NCBI RefSeq assembly: GCF_008180865.1 | Contig: NZ_VTEX01000002.1 | Coordinates: forward strand, 868,001 to 932,000 | Length of the DNA stretch: 64,000 nucleotides | Direction: 5' to 3' | Origin: Rossellomorea aquimaris | GTDB lineage: Bacteria; Bacillota; Bacilli; Bacillales; Bacillaceae_B | In this document: positions 25,957-34,271 of the stretch, piece by piece | How the letters are laid out: every line of letters starts with the position of its first letter | Position numbering within the stretch: position 1 is the first letter of the stretch | Notes under the pieces: generated by a model | What the model saw: only the letters and a program-made list of their open reading frames with translations | What the model was told of the DNA's origin: nothing | The model's database searches: none | Made by a program: the position numbers and the translations under genes

Positions 25957-27342
25957 TTACATAAAGAAGAAATGAGCCAATAGAGCGACGATAGGTAAGG
26001 TAATAATCGTACGTTGGATAAAAATGATGAATAAATCTAAAAAGCTGATCGGAATCTTGGATTTGATTAATAGAATACCAATCTCAGACATGTAAATTAA
26101 TTGAGTCAAAGACATGGCTGCAATGACGAATCTTGTTAACTCACTCTCAATTCCGCTCCCTACAACAGCAGGTAAAAACATGTCTGCGAAACCAACGATC
26201 ATGGCAGGAGCCGCAGCTGCCGCCTGTGGAATTTGTAATAACTCTAATAGTGGAACAATCGGATAAGCCAATATGTCAAACACTGGAGTATATTCCGCTA
26301 CCACTAAAGCGATAGTTCCAAGGGCCATTACCAAAGGAATAAGACCGAACCAGATATCCAGGACGTTCTGGAGTCCTTTTTTCGTTACCTCTCCTACACT
26401 TTTCACTTCTGATGCTTTTTCCACTGCTTTTTCAAAGCCCCATTGAAAGCGGGAAACATTTTCAGGAACGGTTTCGGAGATTTGCATGCCAACCGGCTCA
26501 TAATAGGTGTCTTTCTTCCGTGAAAGAGGCGGAATACGCGGACAAATGACCGCAGCTGCTATCCCTGCAATCACCACTGTCCCATACAGTTGAACAAACA
26601 TTGATTCCAATCCGATGAAGCTGACAATCACAAGACTGAAAGCGATCGAAGCAACGGAAAAGTTTGTTGCAATGACTGCTGCCTCCCGTTTTGTGTAGTA
26701 ACCCTCTTCAAATTGTTTCGTTGTAATCAATACGCCGACGGTACCACTTCCCATCCAGGATGCAAGAGCATCGATAGATGATCTCCCCGGCAGTTGGAAA
26801 AGCGGCTTCATGATTTTCTGCAGCAAAGTGCCGAAGAAATCCATCAATCCAAAATCTAAAAGAAGTGGCATCAATAAGCCTGCAAATAAAAACCAAGTGG
26901 CTAAGACAGGAACTAACGAATACAATACGGTTCCACCCGTAAAGTCAGAAATAATCCACTCGGGACCACTCCCATTTACCGTCATCACGGCAAATATCGA
27001 ACCGAGGACACGAACAGCAATCCAAAAGTATCCTACGTCGAATAGTCCTTTTAAGAATGATTGATTGACAATCCACTGAGGTTTAAACATTTTCGTATAA
27101 ATAGCCACAAGAGCCGATACACCAAAAACCACAGTCATGAATAATGGCAGTACACCTTCCAGCACCCCTTGAAAATAAGAAGCAAATATCCCGACCCCGA
27201 TTGTCATATTCCCTTCATACGTAACAGGCAAAAGGAACAATAGTACCCCTAACAAGGACGGTATGATAAACTTCATTGCTTCTCTTGCCGTTCTGCCTGA
27301 CCGGGTTTCTAATTGACTAACATTTTGTTTTCCAACTTCCAT
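25957..27342 (-). CDS. YjiH-family membrane protein (nucleoside-recognition/Gate domain)
   Basis: The ATG at 27342 follows AAAGGGGTG with nine bases between. The 461-residue product has about ten predicted helices and two Gate-type segments. The first includes PGRSSIDALASWMGSGTVGVLITTKQFEEG and FSVASIAFSLVIVSF, the second GFADMFLPAVVGSGIESE and FVIAAMSLTQLIYMSEIG. Gate-domain proteins transport nucleosides, amino acids or related solutes; YjiH proteins themselves are uncharacterised. It is the first gene of a sigma-54-type unit with a class III aminotransferase, so import of an amino compound is a reasonable but unproved role. Confidence 0.88.
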   Translation of the reverse strand: MEVGKQNVSQLETRSGRTAREAMKFIIPSLLGVLLFLLPVTYEGNMTIGVGIFASYFQGVLEGVLPLFMTVVFGVSALVAIYTKMFKPQWIVNQSFLKGLFDVGYFWIAVRVLGSIFAVMTVNGSGPEWIISDFTGGTVLYSLVPVLATWFLFAGLLMPLLLDFGLMDFFGTLLQKIMKPLFQLPGRSSIDALASWMGSGTVGVLITTKQFEEGYYTKREAAVIATNFSVASIAFSLVIVSFIGLESMFVQLYGTVVIAGIAAAVICPRIPPLSRKKDTYYEPVGMQISETVPENVSRFQWGFEKAVEKASEVKSVGEVTKKGLQNVLDIWFGLIPLVMALGTIALVVAEYTPVFDILAYPIVPLLELLQIPQAAAAAPAMIVGFADMFLPAVVGSGIESELTRFVIAAMSLTQLIYMSEIGILLIKSKIPISFLDLFIIFIQRTIITLPIVALLAHFFFM

Positions 27343-27450
27343 TGTCAAACACCCCTTTAAAATTTATCCATAACCCCTAACCATTCGAGAACCACTTATG
27401 CGTCGTAGTAATATCCCCCTTCTACCTTTCAGTTCTTTTCACCTTATTAC

Positions 27451-27468
27451 TTGCAAGTTTCATGCCAA
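27451..27468 (-). promoter_or_regulatory. Sigma-54 (SigL) -24/-12 promoter
   Basis: The reverse strand reads TTGGCATGAAACTTGCAA. The GG and GC are separated by exactly ten bases and the flanks match TGGCAY-N5-TTGCW. It is four bases past the activator gene stop and 109 bases before the YjiH-type gene, which it should drive. Confidence 0.85.
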
Positions 27469-27472
27469 TATT

Positions 27473-28852
27473 TTATTTTATTTTGTATTTTTTAAGTTTT
27501 CTGACTACTGACGGTTGACTGATTCCCAGGTTTTGGGCTATTTGCGTAGTAGTCTTATGCTTCTCCCTCGCATTCTTTAATACCTGTTCTTCGACTGCCT
27601 CAAGAATGTCTTTTAATGATTGACCATTGTACTCAAATCCTGAAAGATCAGCACTATGCTTTATGTATGGACCCGGGAGGTTTTCCATTTCAATTAATGG
27701 CTTGGAAGATGTCACAATCAGCCTTTCAATTATATTCATTAGCTCTCTGACATTCCCTTTCCAATCTTGAATCAACAACTGGTGAACAACTCCTTCATCC
27801 AGCTCTCTTTGGCGCTGATATTTTTCACAAAAATGATTTACAAAGTAATCGATCAACGTAATAATATCTGATGTTCTCTCTCTCAATGGAGGAATCGTAA
27901 TAGGAACCACATTCAAACGGAAGAATAAATCCCTCCTGAATTCTTTCTCTTCTACAGCTACCTCTAAATCTTTGTTCGTAGCTGCCAGAACCCGGAAGTC
28001 AACCTTTCTTTGTTTCGTACCGCCTACGCGATAAAATTGTTTCTCCTGAATGAACTTTAGAATTTTGACCTGGTTCGATAGAGATAGTTCCCCTATTTCA
28101 TCTAAAAACAGGGTGCCGCCTTCAGCGAGTTCTGCTAATCCAACTTTCCCTTTGCGGTCAGCCCCCGTGAAAGACCCGGATTCATACCCAAAGAATTCTG
28201 CTTCAAATAACGAGTCTGGTATCGCTCCACAATTGACCTCAATGAACGGGCCGCCTTTTCGTTGACTTTTGTTATGTATGAATTTCGCGATATGGGACTT
28301 ACCGACACCGGATTCCCCCAGCAGGAGGACGTTCACATCGACTTCTGCTACTTGCAGGGCAACCTGTAACACCTTTTTCATCTCATTGCTCGAGGCAATG
28401 ATCCCTTCCGAATAGTAATGACGGCTTCTAAGGATTTCAAGCTCGCTTTTCACCCTCTCCATCTCATCTTCCATTTCAGTTAAATACTTTTTCATATTCA
28501 ATAATTCCGTTACATCATGGGAATAGCTAACGATTCTCACTAGTTCTCCGTTTTCATCGAATACCGGAATCCCTGTAACGAGCAGTTTCTTGCCCTCTTT
28601 ACTCGTCTGGACCAACGTTATTTTTTTCTTTTCTTTTAGAACGATCGGAGTTAATATCGGAGAAAAAACCCCTTCTTTTTCCAGATCATATACAGATTTC
28701 CCCACCATATCTGCCGAATTCACGTTATAAATATCCCCGGTTGCGTCACTCACTTTCAAGATAATCCCATCTGTATTGGTTACTAAAATATCATCTTGCA
28801 GCGAATGAAGGATCGCCTCATTTTCATTCCAACTTTTTTTCTTTACAGTCAC
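27473..28852 (-). CDS. Sigma-54-dependent activator with PAS, AAA+ and Fis-type HTH domains
   Basis: The GTG at 28852 follows AAAGGGGTG; a TTG at 28888 opens the frame earlier but lies inside a palindrome. The roughly 459-residue protein has a PAS sensor (residues about 10-120), a short coiled coil, and an AAA+ domain with Walker A GESGVGKS, the sigma-54-contact loop as GSFTGA (a Ser variant of GAFTGA) and Walker B GGTLFLDEIGEL. The C-terminal Fis-type HTH is TTQIAQNLGISQPSVVRKLKK. It should activate the sigma-54 promoter immediately after its own stop codon. The PAS ligand is unknown, probably a product of the compound degraded by the operon. Confidence 0.93.
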   Translation of the reverse strand: MTVKKKSWNENEAILHSLQDDILVTNTDGIILKVSDATGDIYNVNSADMVGKSVYDLEKEGVFSPILTPIVLKEKKKITLVQTSKEGKKLLVTGIPVFDENGELVRIVSYSHDVTELLNMKKYLTEMEDEMERVKSELEILRSRHYYSEGIIASSNEMKKVLQVALQVAEVDVNVLLLGESGVGKSHIAKFIHNKSQRKGGPFIEVNCGAIPDSLFEAEFFGYESGSFTGADRKGKVGLAELAEGGTLFLDEIGELSLSNQVKILKFIQEKQFYRVGGTKQRKVDFRVLAATNKDLEVAVEEKEFRRDLFFRLNVVPITIPPLRERTSDIITLIDYFVNHFCEKYQRQRELDEGVVHQLLIQDWKGNVRELMNIIERLIVTSSKPLIEMENLPGPYIKHSADLSGFEYNGQSLKDILEAVEEQVLKNAREKHKTTTQIAQNLGISQPSVVRKLKKYKIK

Positions 28853-28879
28853 AGACAGCACCCCTTTGCACGTATTGAA

Positions 28880-28899
28880 ATTATTCAAAAATGAATAAT
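28880..28899. promoter_or_regulatory. Palindrome at the activator gene start
   Basis: ATTATTCA-aaaa-TGAATAAT, two perfect 8-bp arms. It shares TGAATAA half-sites with the palindrome at 28958 and overlaps the likely promoter or start of the activator gene. Confidence 0.65.
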
Positions 28900-28942
28900 T
28901 ATCCTGATAATTTTTATATTAATTCATTTATACCAAAGTTTT

Positions 28943-28980
28943 TTGACTTTTTATACATTTTTGAATAAATTATTCAAAAA
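28943..28980 (+). promoter_or_regulatory. kynU promoter with overlapping palindromic operator
   Basis: TTGACT (28943-28948) and TAAATT (28966-28971) are 17 bases apart. A perfect 23-bp palindrome with arms TTTTTGAATAA and TTATTCAAAAA (28958-28980) covers the -10, the position of a repressor site. No dedicated repressor gene is in the window. Confidence 0.65.
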
Positions 28981-29074
28981 TAGATACCTTTTACTCTACT
29001 AGGTTAATAAATTATTTTACTATTCAAACCATTTCGATTATCATTTTGGTAAGACTGTTTAAGGTGGGATTGGG

Positions 29075-30358
29075 ATGACAGATGGAGAGAAGTTGACGTT
29101 GGAACATGCTAAGGAAATGGACAGGCAGGATTCATTGGCCCATTTCCGGAATGAATTTTACATAAAGAAAAATCACTATTATATGGATGGGAACTCCTTA
29201 GGCTTATTATCAAAACGGGCAGAGAAGTCGTTACTTACGTCATTGGAAGATTGGAAGGAACATGGAATCGATGGCTGGATGGATGGCCAGGAGCCGTGGT
29301 TCTATTATTCTGAGAAACTTGGTGAAATGACGGCTCCTTTAGTTGGGGCAGAAAAGGAAGAAGTGATTGTGACAGGTTCCATTACGACGAACCTTCATCA
29401 ATTACTCGCCACATTCTATCAACCTGATGGAAAACGCACCAAAATCTTAGCAGATGAATTGACTTTCCCTTCGGATATTTACGCGATCCAAAGTCAGCTG
29501 GAGTTAAAAGGCTACAACCCTGATGAACATCTGATTCAGGTAACAAGCAGAGACGGATACACATTAAGAGAAGAGGACATCATCAGGGATATGACAGATG
29601 ATGTAGCTCTGATTCTGTTACCATCCGTTCTCTATCGAAGCGGACAGCTACTGGATATGAAGCGATTGACGAGTGAAGCCCATAAACGTGGCATTGTGAT
29701 TGGATTCGATTTGGCACATTCGATTGGAGCTCTTCCTCATCAATTGCATGATGACGGAGTAGACTTTGCCGTGTGGTGCAATTACAAATATTTAAATAGC
29801 GGCCCGGGTGGTGTAGGCGGGTTATTTGTTCATAACAGGCATAAAGGGAAGAAACCTGGTCTTTCCGGATGGTTCAGCTCCCGTAAGGATAAACAGTTTG
29901 ATATGGATCATACGCTGACCCATGCAGATTCTGCAGGTGCCTTCCAAATTGGGACCCCTCATATCTTAAGCAGTGCTCCTTTACTCGGTTCGCTGGAGTT
30001 ATTTGATGAAGCAGGCATTGAAAATCTAAGGAGAAAATCCCTTTCTCTTACACGATTTATGATGGATCTATTTCAACAAGAACTTTCTCAGTATGGGTTT
30101 ACAATCTGTAACCCACTTGAAGATGAGCAGAGAGGCGGTCACATTAGTTTAAAGCATGAAGAGGCGGCAAGAATTTGTAAAGCATTGAAGGTGAACAAAG
30201 TAACACCTGACTTCCGTTCACCAAATGTGATCCGACTGGCTCCGGTAGCTCTCTATTCTTCGTATGAAGATGTGTGGGAGACCATCCAAATATTGAAAAC
30301 CATCATGGAAAAAGAAGAATATAAGAAGTTTGAAAATACGCGGAATGTTGTAGCGTAA
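29075..30358 (+). CDS. kynU: Kynureninase
   Basis: The 427-residue PLP enzyme of fold type I cleaves L-kynurenine to anthranilate and alanine. Clear motifs are [23 protein letters not shown] (residues 24-46, here shown partly), [17 protein letters not shown], and [21 protein letters not shown], where Lys of YKYLN forms the PLP aldimine. [21 protein letters not shown] follows as in the family. Length is normal. It is followed by the formamidase gene 25 bases downstream; tryptophan 2,3-dioxygenase (kynA), which would start the pathway, is not in the window. AAGGTGGG precedes the ATG. Confidence 0.94.
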   Translation: MTDGEKLTLEHAKEMDRQDSLAHFRNEFYIKKNHYYMDGNSLGLLSKRAEKSLLTSLEDWKEHGIDGWMDGQEPWFYYSEKLGEMTAPLVGAEKEEVIVTGSITTNLHQLLATFYQPDGKRTKILADELTFPSDIYAIQSQLELKGYNPDEHLIQVTSRDGYTLREEDIIRDMTDDVALILLPSVLYRSGQLLDMKRLTSEAHKRGIVIGFDLAHSIGALPHQLHDDGVDFAVWCNYKYLNSGPGGVGGLFVHNRHKGKKPGLSGWFSSRKDKQFDMDHTLTHADSAGAFQIGTPHILSSAPLLGSLELFDEAGIENLRRKSLSLTRFMMDLFQQELSQYGFTICNPLEDEQRGGHISLKHEEAARICKALKVNKVTPDFRSPNVIRLAPVALYSSYEDVWETIQILKTIMEKEEYKKFENTRNVVA

Positions 30359-30383
30359 CTTCTTTTAGAAAGGATGAGATCGT

Positions 30384-31007
30384 TTGAAGATCATTGATAT
30401 TTCCTGCCCATTGCATAATGATACTCCTGTTTGGCCGGGGGACACTCCCTTTTCTTTCTCATTGAATTGGACGAAGGAGGAATCGGGATCCGTGAATGTC
30501 GGTCAGCTTACCATGAGTTCTCATACTGGAACACACGTCGATGCCCCCTTCCACTTCGACCAAGATGGGAAGAGGATATTGGATCTGCCATTAGAGAGGT
30601 TTATGGGGCCGGCCATCGTTGTATCGGTGGAGAATGCTGCAGAAATAAATAGTGAACTAATGGATAAGGTCGACTTTTCAGGAGTTAAGAAGGTGCTTTT
30701 CAAGACGAATGCATGGAAGAATCCCGAGCGGTTTCCTGAACGCATTCCTCACATTGCGAAAGGGCTAGCACCTTTTTTGAAGGAAAAAGGAATTGATTTG
30801 ATTGGAGTGGATCTTCCTTCAGTGGATCCATTGGATAGTAAGGAGCTTACGGCTCACCATTCATTACGACAACATGACATCGGAATATTGGAAGGGATTG
30901 TCCTTGACCACGTAGAGCCTGGACGGTATGAACTGGTGGCCCTGCCCCTCCCTCTTAAAGAAGGAGATGGATCTCCCGTCCGAGCCATTTTAATGGATCG
31001 AACTTGA
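30384..31007 (+). CDS. kynB: Kynurenine formamidase (cyclase family)
   Basis: The 207-residue enzyme starts with TTG, with AAAGGATGAG as ribosome site. It has the cyclase-family metal site SSHTGTHVDAPFHF (about residues 45-58; His, His and Asp ligands), the opening DISCPLHNDTPVWPGDTPF and the conserved GVDLPSVDPLDSK segment typical of KynB. It hydrolyses N-formylkynurenine to kynurenine and formate. It is co-transcribed with kynU from the promoter at 28943. Confidence 0.92.
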   Translation: MKIIDISCPLHNDTPVWPGDTPFSFSLNWTKEESGSVNVGQLTMSSHTGTHVDAPFHFDQDGKRILDLPLERFMGPAIVVSVENAAEINSELMDKVDFSGVKKVLFKTNAWKNPERFPERIPHIAKGLAPFLKEKGIDLIGVDLPSVDPLDSKELTAHHSLRQHDIGILEGIVLDHVEPGRYELVALPLPLKEGDGSPVRAILMDRT

Positions 31008-31016
31008 TAAGATTCC

Positions 31017-31046
31017 TTTACAGGTTTTCCCTTCATTTTGTATAAT
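31017..31046 (+). promoter_or_regulatory. Promoter of the antisense RNA
   Basis: TTTACA (31017-31022) and TATAAT (31041-31046) are separated by 18 bases, directly after the kynB stop. There is no rightward ORF with a ribosome site before the hairpin at 31142-31190, so the transcript would be noncoding. Confidence 0.7.
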
Positions 31047-31052
31047 ATAATA

Positions 31053-31195
31053 GAAAAGTTCATTGATTAAATACAGAGTCCTGGCTGCCACCAGAACTCT
31101 GACAGTATACATTGCCGTGAGCAATTTATCCTTAATAAGATAGAAGTAACCTTTCCCTTGCAGTTGTCATAGTGGGTGGGTTACTTCTTTTTTTG
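31053..31195 (+). ncRNA. Candidate antisense RNA (type I antitoxin)
   Basis: The predicted transcript runs from about 31053 to the T run at 31187-31193. It would hold a 5' hairpin, AGAGTCCTGG (31075-31084) with CCAGAACTCT (31091-31100), and a 3' terminator whose arms are AGAAGTAACC (31142-31151) and GGTTACTTCT (31179-31188) with TCCC/GGG pairs inside, followed by seven T. It is convergent to the toxin ORF and complementary to the end of its reading frame and 3' untranslated part, the geometry of TxpA/RatA and BsrG/SR4 in B. subtilis. The start point and size are predictions. Confidence 0.65.
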
Positions 31196-31273
31196 TTGCG
31201 TGACTGCGATTATTGCTACTGTTAATGTACCAAAGGCAATCATCAATTGTAGTACGTCTGCCGTTTCGATCAT
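31181..31273 (-). CDS. Holin-like type I toxin peptide, 30 residues
   Basis: The ORF encodes MIETADVLQLMIAFGTLTVA followed by IIAVTQQKKK: a short polar N-terminus, one membrane helix and a lysine tail. LMIAFGTL is the signature of the putative holin-like toxin family of small type I toxins that insert in the membrane. The ribosome site GGAGGTGAT is nearly a perfect complement of the 16S end, and its GGGAG pairs with CTCCC seven bases upstream, so the start can be hidden in a hairpin as in BsrG-type toxins. A promoter with TAAAAT -10 (31342-31347) lies 70 bases upstream under a LexA-type box, and a convergent antisense RNA covers the 3' end. Confidence 0.75.
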   Translation of the reverse strand: MIETADVLQLMIAFGTLTVAIIAVTQQKKK

Positions 31274-31341
31274 TCCTGCTCATCACCTCCCATCTTAAGG
31301 GAGCTGCCTCTTGCCCACCCAGCTATGTACACCGTACATTT

Positions 31342-31370
31342 ATTTTAACACAAAAACGAACATATGTTCT
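31342..31370 (-). promoter_or_regulatory. Toxin promoter with LexA/DinR SOS box
   Basis: CGAACATATGTTCT (31357-31370) contains the perfect palindrome GAACATATGTTC and fits the B. subtilis SOS box GAAC-N4-GTTC, with only the last outer base off CGAACRNRYGTTYC. It covers the -35 and upstream spacer of a reverse-strand promoter whose -10 is TAAAAT (31342-31347). LexA binding there should silence the toxin until DNA damage. Confidence 0.75.
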
Positions 31371-31536
31371 ATAATTATGAGCATATTTAGAAAATAGTTC
31401 CTTTTTACTGAATTGATTCTGTCTATAAATTATATTACATCGCATATATTGCCTCCTCCTATTCATAGACTAACGATATAGATGTTTAAAATCATAAAAA
31501 TTGGACCATAGCTAAGTTTAAAAAGGAGGCGGCACA

Positions 31537-31677
31537 ATGGGAATCACAATCACTTTGGGTTTAATCGTGATACTTGGAATGATTTTGGGTATTCTAATTT
31601 ATTTCTTAAGACAAGCTCTGGATTCAAATGATTCGAAAAAGATCGACTCTCATGACCATGATCATTTTTCTCAATGA
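31537..31677 (+). CDS. Small single-span membrane protein with His/Asp-rich tail
   Basis: AAAAGGAGGCGG stands just before the ATG, a strong start. The 46-residue product is one hydrophobic helix (MGITITLGLIVILGMILGIL and a few more) followed by a polar tail ending DSHDHDHFSQ. I do not recognise it. The His/Asp cluster could bind a metal ion, but it is too short to be sure. It lies 260 bases from the toxin and is divergent from it, so the SOS box between them might influence both; that is speculation. Confidence 0.65.
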   Translation: MGITITLGLIVILGMILGILIYFLRQALDSNDSKKIDSHDHDHFSQ

Positions 31678-31728
31678 TGATTTGGTCCTTTAATGACCGC
31701 TAGCGAAATTTGTCATTTTTTGTAGAAC

Positions 31729-31848
31729 GGTCGATATCTTGAAAATACGGTTGATAAATTGAAAGAACAGTTGATAAATCCTAATAAAGGTTGATATCTA
31801 TCTATAAAGGTCGATAAATCCGTATAACGGTTGATATCTTTACGGTCA
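31729..31848. repeat. 20-bp tandem repeat, six units
   Basis: Six units begin at 31729, 31749, 31769, 31789, 31809 and 31829, exactly 20 bp apart. Each begins with GGTTGAT or GGTCGAT (AGTTGAT in the third) followed by ATCT or AAAT and an A/T-rich end. The period of 20 is not a multiple of three, and no ORF spans it. It sits between two convergent genes. Confidence 0.85.
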
Positions 31849-31854
31849 GCAAAG

Positions 31855-31901
31855 CAAAAAGCCCGCACGTCCTGTCTTCCAGGACGCCCGGGCTCTTTTT
31901 A
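31855..31901. terminator. Bidirectional terminator between small membrane gene and yjcD
   Basis: AGCCCG and GTCCTG pair with CAGGAC and CGGGCT around a TCTTC loop; five A on one side and five T on the other make it usable in both directions. Confidence 0.85.
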
Positions 31902-34151
31902 TTCAGTGATTTCCTTTTCGCCAAGCTTCATTGGACTTGAGCAAAGGGGACAAACCCTGGATTCCGTATCCTCATGGGTTTCCGGTCTCTGCCAGGCAAT
32001 GCACTTGGTATTTGTGCAAATCCAGGCCAAGATCTTACTCACCTTCCCACTCCTCGCCTTTTTAGTTGTCTTCGGCTGATCCGTGTGGGGAGTATTCGTA
32101 AATAAATCCGCAATAAATCGGGAGCATTTCCGCTGTTCACCTTGATAATAGGCAGGAGAAGAAATAAACAATTTTTCTTTTGCCCTCGTGATGGCTACAT
32201 ACGCGAGCCGTCTTTCTTCCTCTACTGCACTCAATGCCTTTTCTTTTTGATTCGGATCTTTGTATACCTTATCTTCAAGCTTATTGGCATTCAGCGCTGA
32301 GCTGTGGGGAAGGTTTCCTTCAATCGCACCGATCAAAAACACGACAGGGAACTCCAGGCCTTTAGAACGGTGAATCGTCATTAATGAAACGCTGTTTGTA
32401 TTCTTTTTTTGACTTTGATTTGAATAGATTTCTTCATACTTTGCTTTCATTTCATCAATGAAGGTAATAAAACTCGAAATCGTATCAAAGCGTTTCGCCG
32501 ATCCTTCAAGCTCGTCCAGCATTTCTTTAATAAGTTCCTTCTGTTCTGTTACCACATGTGATTCCTGGGCATCGATGTATTGATGATAGAACTCTTTCCT
32601 GATCCGTTTGATCGCAGCTTCAGGTGACTGGTCTCCGATCGATTTTAGAAATTTCATCCGTTCTTTTATATTCTTTATCTGAAACGGCTTCAATCCTGAT
32701 AATGTCGTTAAATGGATGAGAGGATATTTCTTCCTCTCTTTACGATCTTCCTCGAGAATATGAGCCATCCCCCGGTCCCTTCTTATAAATAAAGTCGGCA
32801 GCAGGGATTCCATGGCTGAAAAGTTCCTTGGAACAATCGATAACCGCAAGTAATCGACCACCGGTTTCACCGTCCAGTTTTCATAGAAGAGGGAATCCTT
32901 TTGATTGTAAGGCGTGAACGGAATCTCTTTTAATAGCAGTTGCTCAAAGACTGCCCGCCCGCTGCTCATGGTGCGGTGAAGAATCGTCATATCCCCATAT
33001 GTAAAGCCTTCTCCCATCAACCGATGAATTTCTTCTGTGATCCACACGGCCTCTTCATCTGCAGTAGCCGGTCTTGAATAAAGCGGCTTTTGTCCTTCCA
33101 CCTTAGTGGCGATAAGCTCTTTAACACGACGGTGTTCATTCTGTCCGATCACTTTATTACCCAACCCGATGATATAGGCATCAGATCGATAGTTCTCTTT
33201 CAATGTTACAACCTTTGCATCCGGGAACTCTTCATCAAAATCCAAAATAAATTCGTTTCTGGCGCCGTTAAAGGTGTAGATCGTTTGATCATCATCCCCT
33301 ACTACGAACAAGTTTTGATGAGCCGCAATCAACTTCATAAGCTCATATTGTACAAGATTCGTATCCTGGAATTCATCGACCATCACGTACTGGAAACGAT
33401 GCTGAAGAGAGGTCAAGAGGTTAGGATTCGAAAGTAATAATTGATATGCCTCTGTCAAAATATCATCGAAATCCATTTTATGATTCATCCGCTTCCACTC
33501 TTCATATTTTAAGAGAATGTCACGCACTTCTTTTTCTGATTTTGATTTCTGTGGAAGATCCCTGATATCTTTTTGGTTCAACTTATAATGAGAGAGTTTT
33601 GCGAGGAGCGTCTCTGCATCATAAGGATCATATATCTTCATTTCTCTCTGAATCTGCTTCAAGATAATTTGTTTATAGCGCTCGTTCCCGACCACTTCTT
33701 GTGTGTAATGACGGGACCTCAATAAGTAAAGGAACAGGGCATGAAACGTACTCGCATGAACCTGTCCGCCAGCTTCCGTCCCCGGCAGACTTGAAATCCG
33801 CTGCTTCATTTCTTCCGCCGCTTTCTTTGTAAAGGTCACGAGTAAAATATTCCTCGGTTGAATATTTTTCACAGTCATCAAGTAGCCTGCCCGGCAAACG
33901 AGGACCGTCGTCTTTCCAGTACCTGCACCAGCCAGGGTTAAGCATGGTCCCTCCACATGACGAACAGCCTCTATCTGAGAAGCATTCAAATGAATGCCTG
34001 CTTCCTCCATCGTCCGAAAGAAAAAAGCATCCTCTTCATGGGAGGATATCAGCTGTTTCGTCGTGTCTCCCTTATGGAGTGGTGCTACCGGAATTTCCTT
34101 CTTTTCCGCTTCATATGGATAAATAGAATAGTTGGTTAATACTTTATTCAA
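31899..34151 (-). CDS. yjcD: UvrD/Rep-family DNA helicase, YjcD-like
   Basis: The 750-residue superfamily 1A helicase has the Q motif LNASQIEAVRHVEG, Walker A LAGAGTGKTTVL, motif Ia FTKKAAEEMKQRI, Walker B MVDEFQDTN, motif III GDDDQTIYTFNGA, motif IV LKENYRSD, motif V VSLMTIHRSKGLEFPVVF and motif VI RRLAYVAITRAKEKL. The C-terminus carries four cysteines (CTNTKC and RVCPLC), a small zinc-ribbon not found in PcrA. Length and N-terminal extension fit B. subtilis YjcD. It is a single gene with its own terminator; its role in repair is known only by family. Confidence 0.92.
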   Translation of the reverse strand: MNKVLTNYSIYPYEAEKKEIPVAPLHKGDTTKQLISSHEEDAFFFRTMEEAGIHLNASQIEAVRHVEGPCLTLAGAGTGKTTVLVCRAGYLMTVKNIQPRNILLVTFTKKAAEEMKQRISSLPGTEAGGQVHASTFHALFLYLLRSRHYTQEVVGNERYKQIILKQIQREMKIYDPYDAETLLAKLSHYKLNQKDIRDLPQKSKSEKEVRDILLKYEEWKRMNHKMDFDDILTEAYQLLLSNPNLLTSLQHRFQYVMVDEFQDTNLVQYELMKLIAAHQNLFVVGDDDQTIYTFNGARNEFILDFDEEFPDAKVVTLKENYRSDAYIIGLGNKVIGQNEHRRVKELIATKVEGQKPLYSRPATADEEAVWITEEIHRLMGEGFTYGDMTILHRTMSSGRAVFEQLLLKEIPFTPYNQKDSLFYENWTVKPVVDYLRLSIVPRNFSAMESLLPTLFIRRDRGMAHILEEDRKERKKYPLIHLTTLSGLKPFQIKNIKERMKFLKSIGDQSPEAAIKRIRKEFYHQYIDAQESHVVTEQKELIKEMLDELEGSAKRFDTISSFITFIDEMKAKYEEIYSNQSQKKNTNSVSLMTIHRSKGLEFPVVFLIGAIEGNLPHSSALNANKLEDKVYKDPNQKEKALSAVEEERRLAYVAITRAKEKLFISSPAYYQGEQRKCSRFIADLFTNTPHTDQPKTTKKARSGKVSKILAWICTNTKCIAWQRPETHEDTESRVCPLCSSPMKLGEKEITE

Positions 34152-34271
34152 AGCTCATTCTCCTAGCTTTTCTTTACGATTCATAACCTTCTCATCATAA
34201 CAAGAGCCCTTCAAAAATAGCAATGACAATCTCAGGATGATAGGGATAGACTACTGGATATGTAAATACGG

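Noticed and set aside
31330-31445. Leftward 40-codon ORF (MRCNIIYRQNQ...) after AGGAGGAGG
   Set aside because: It has a good ribosome site but overlaps the toxin promoter and SOS box and has AT-rich, non-biological composition; kept only as a remote possibility.
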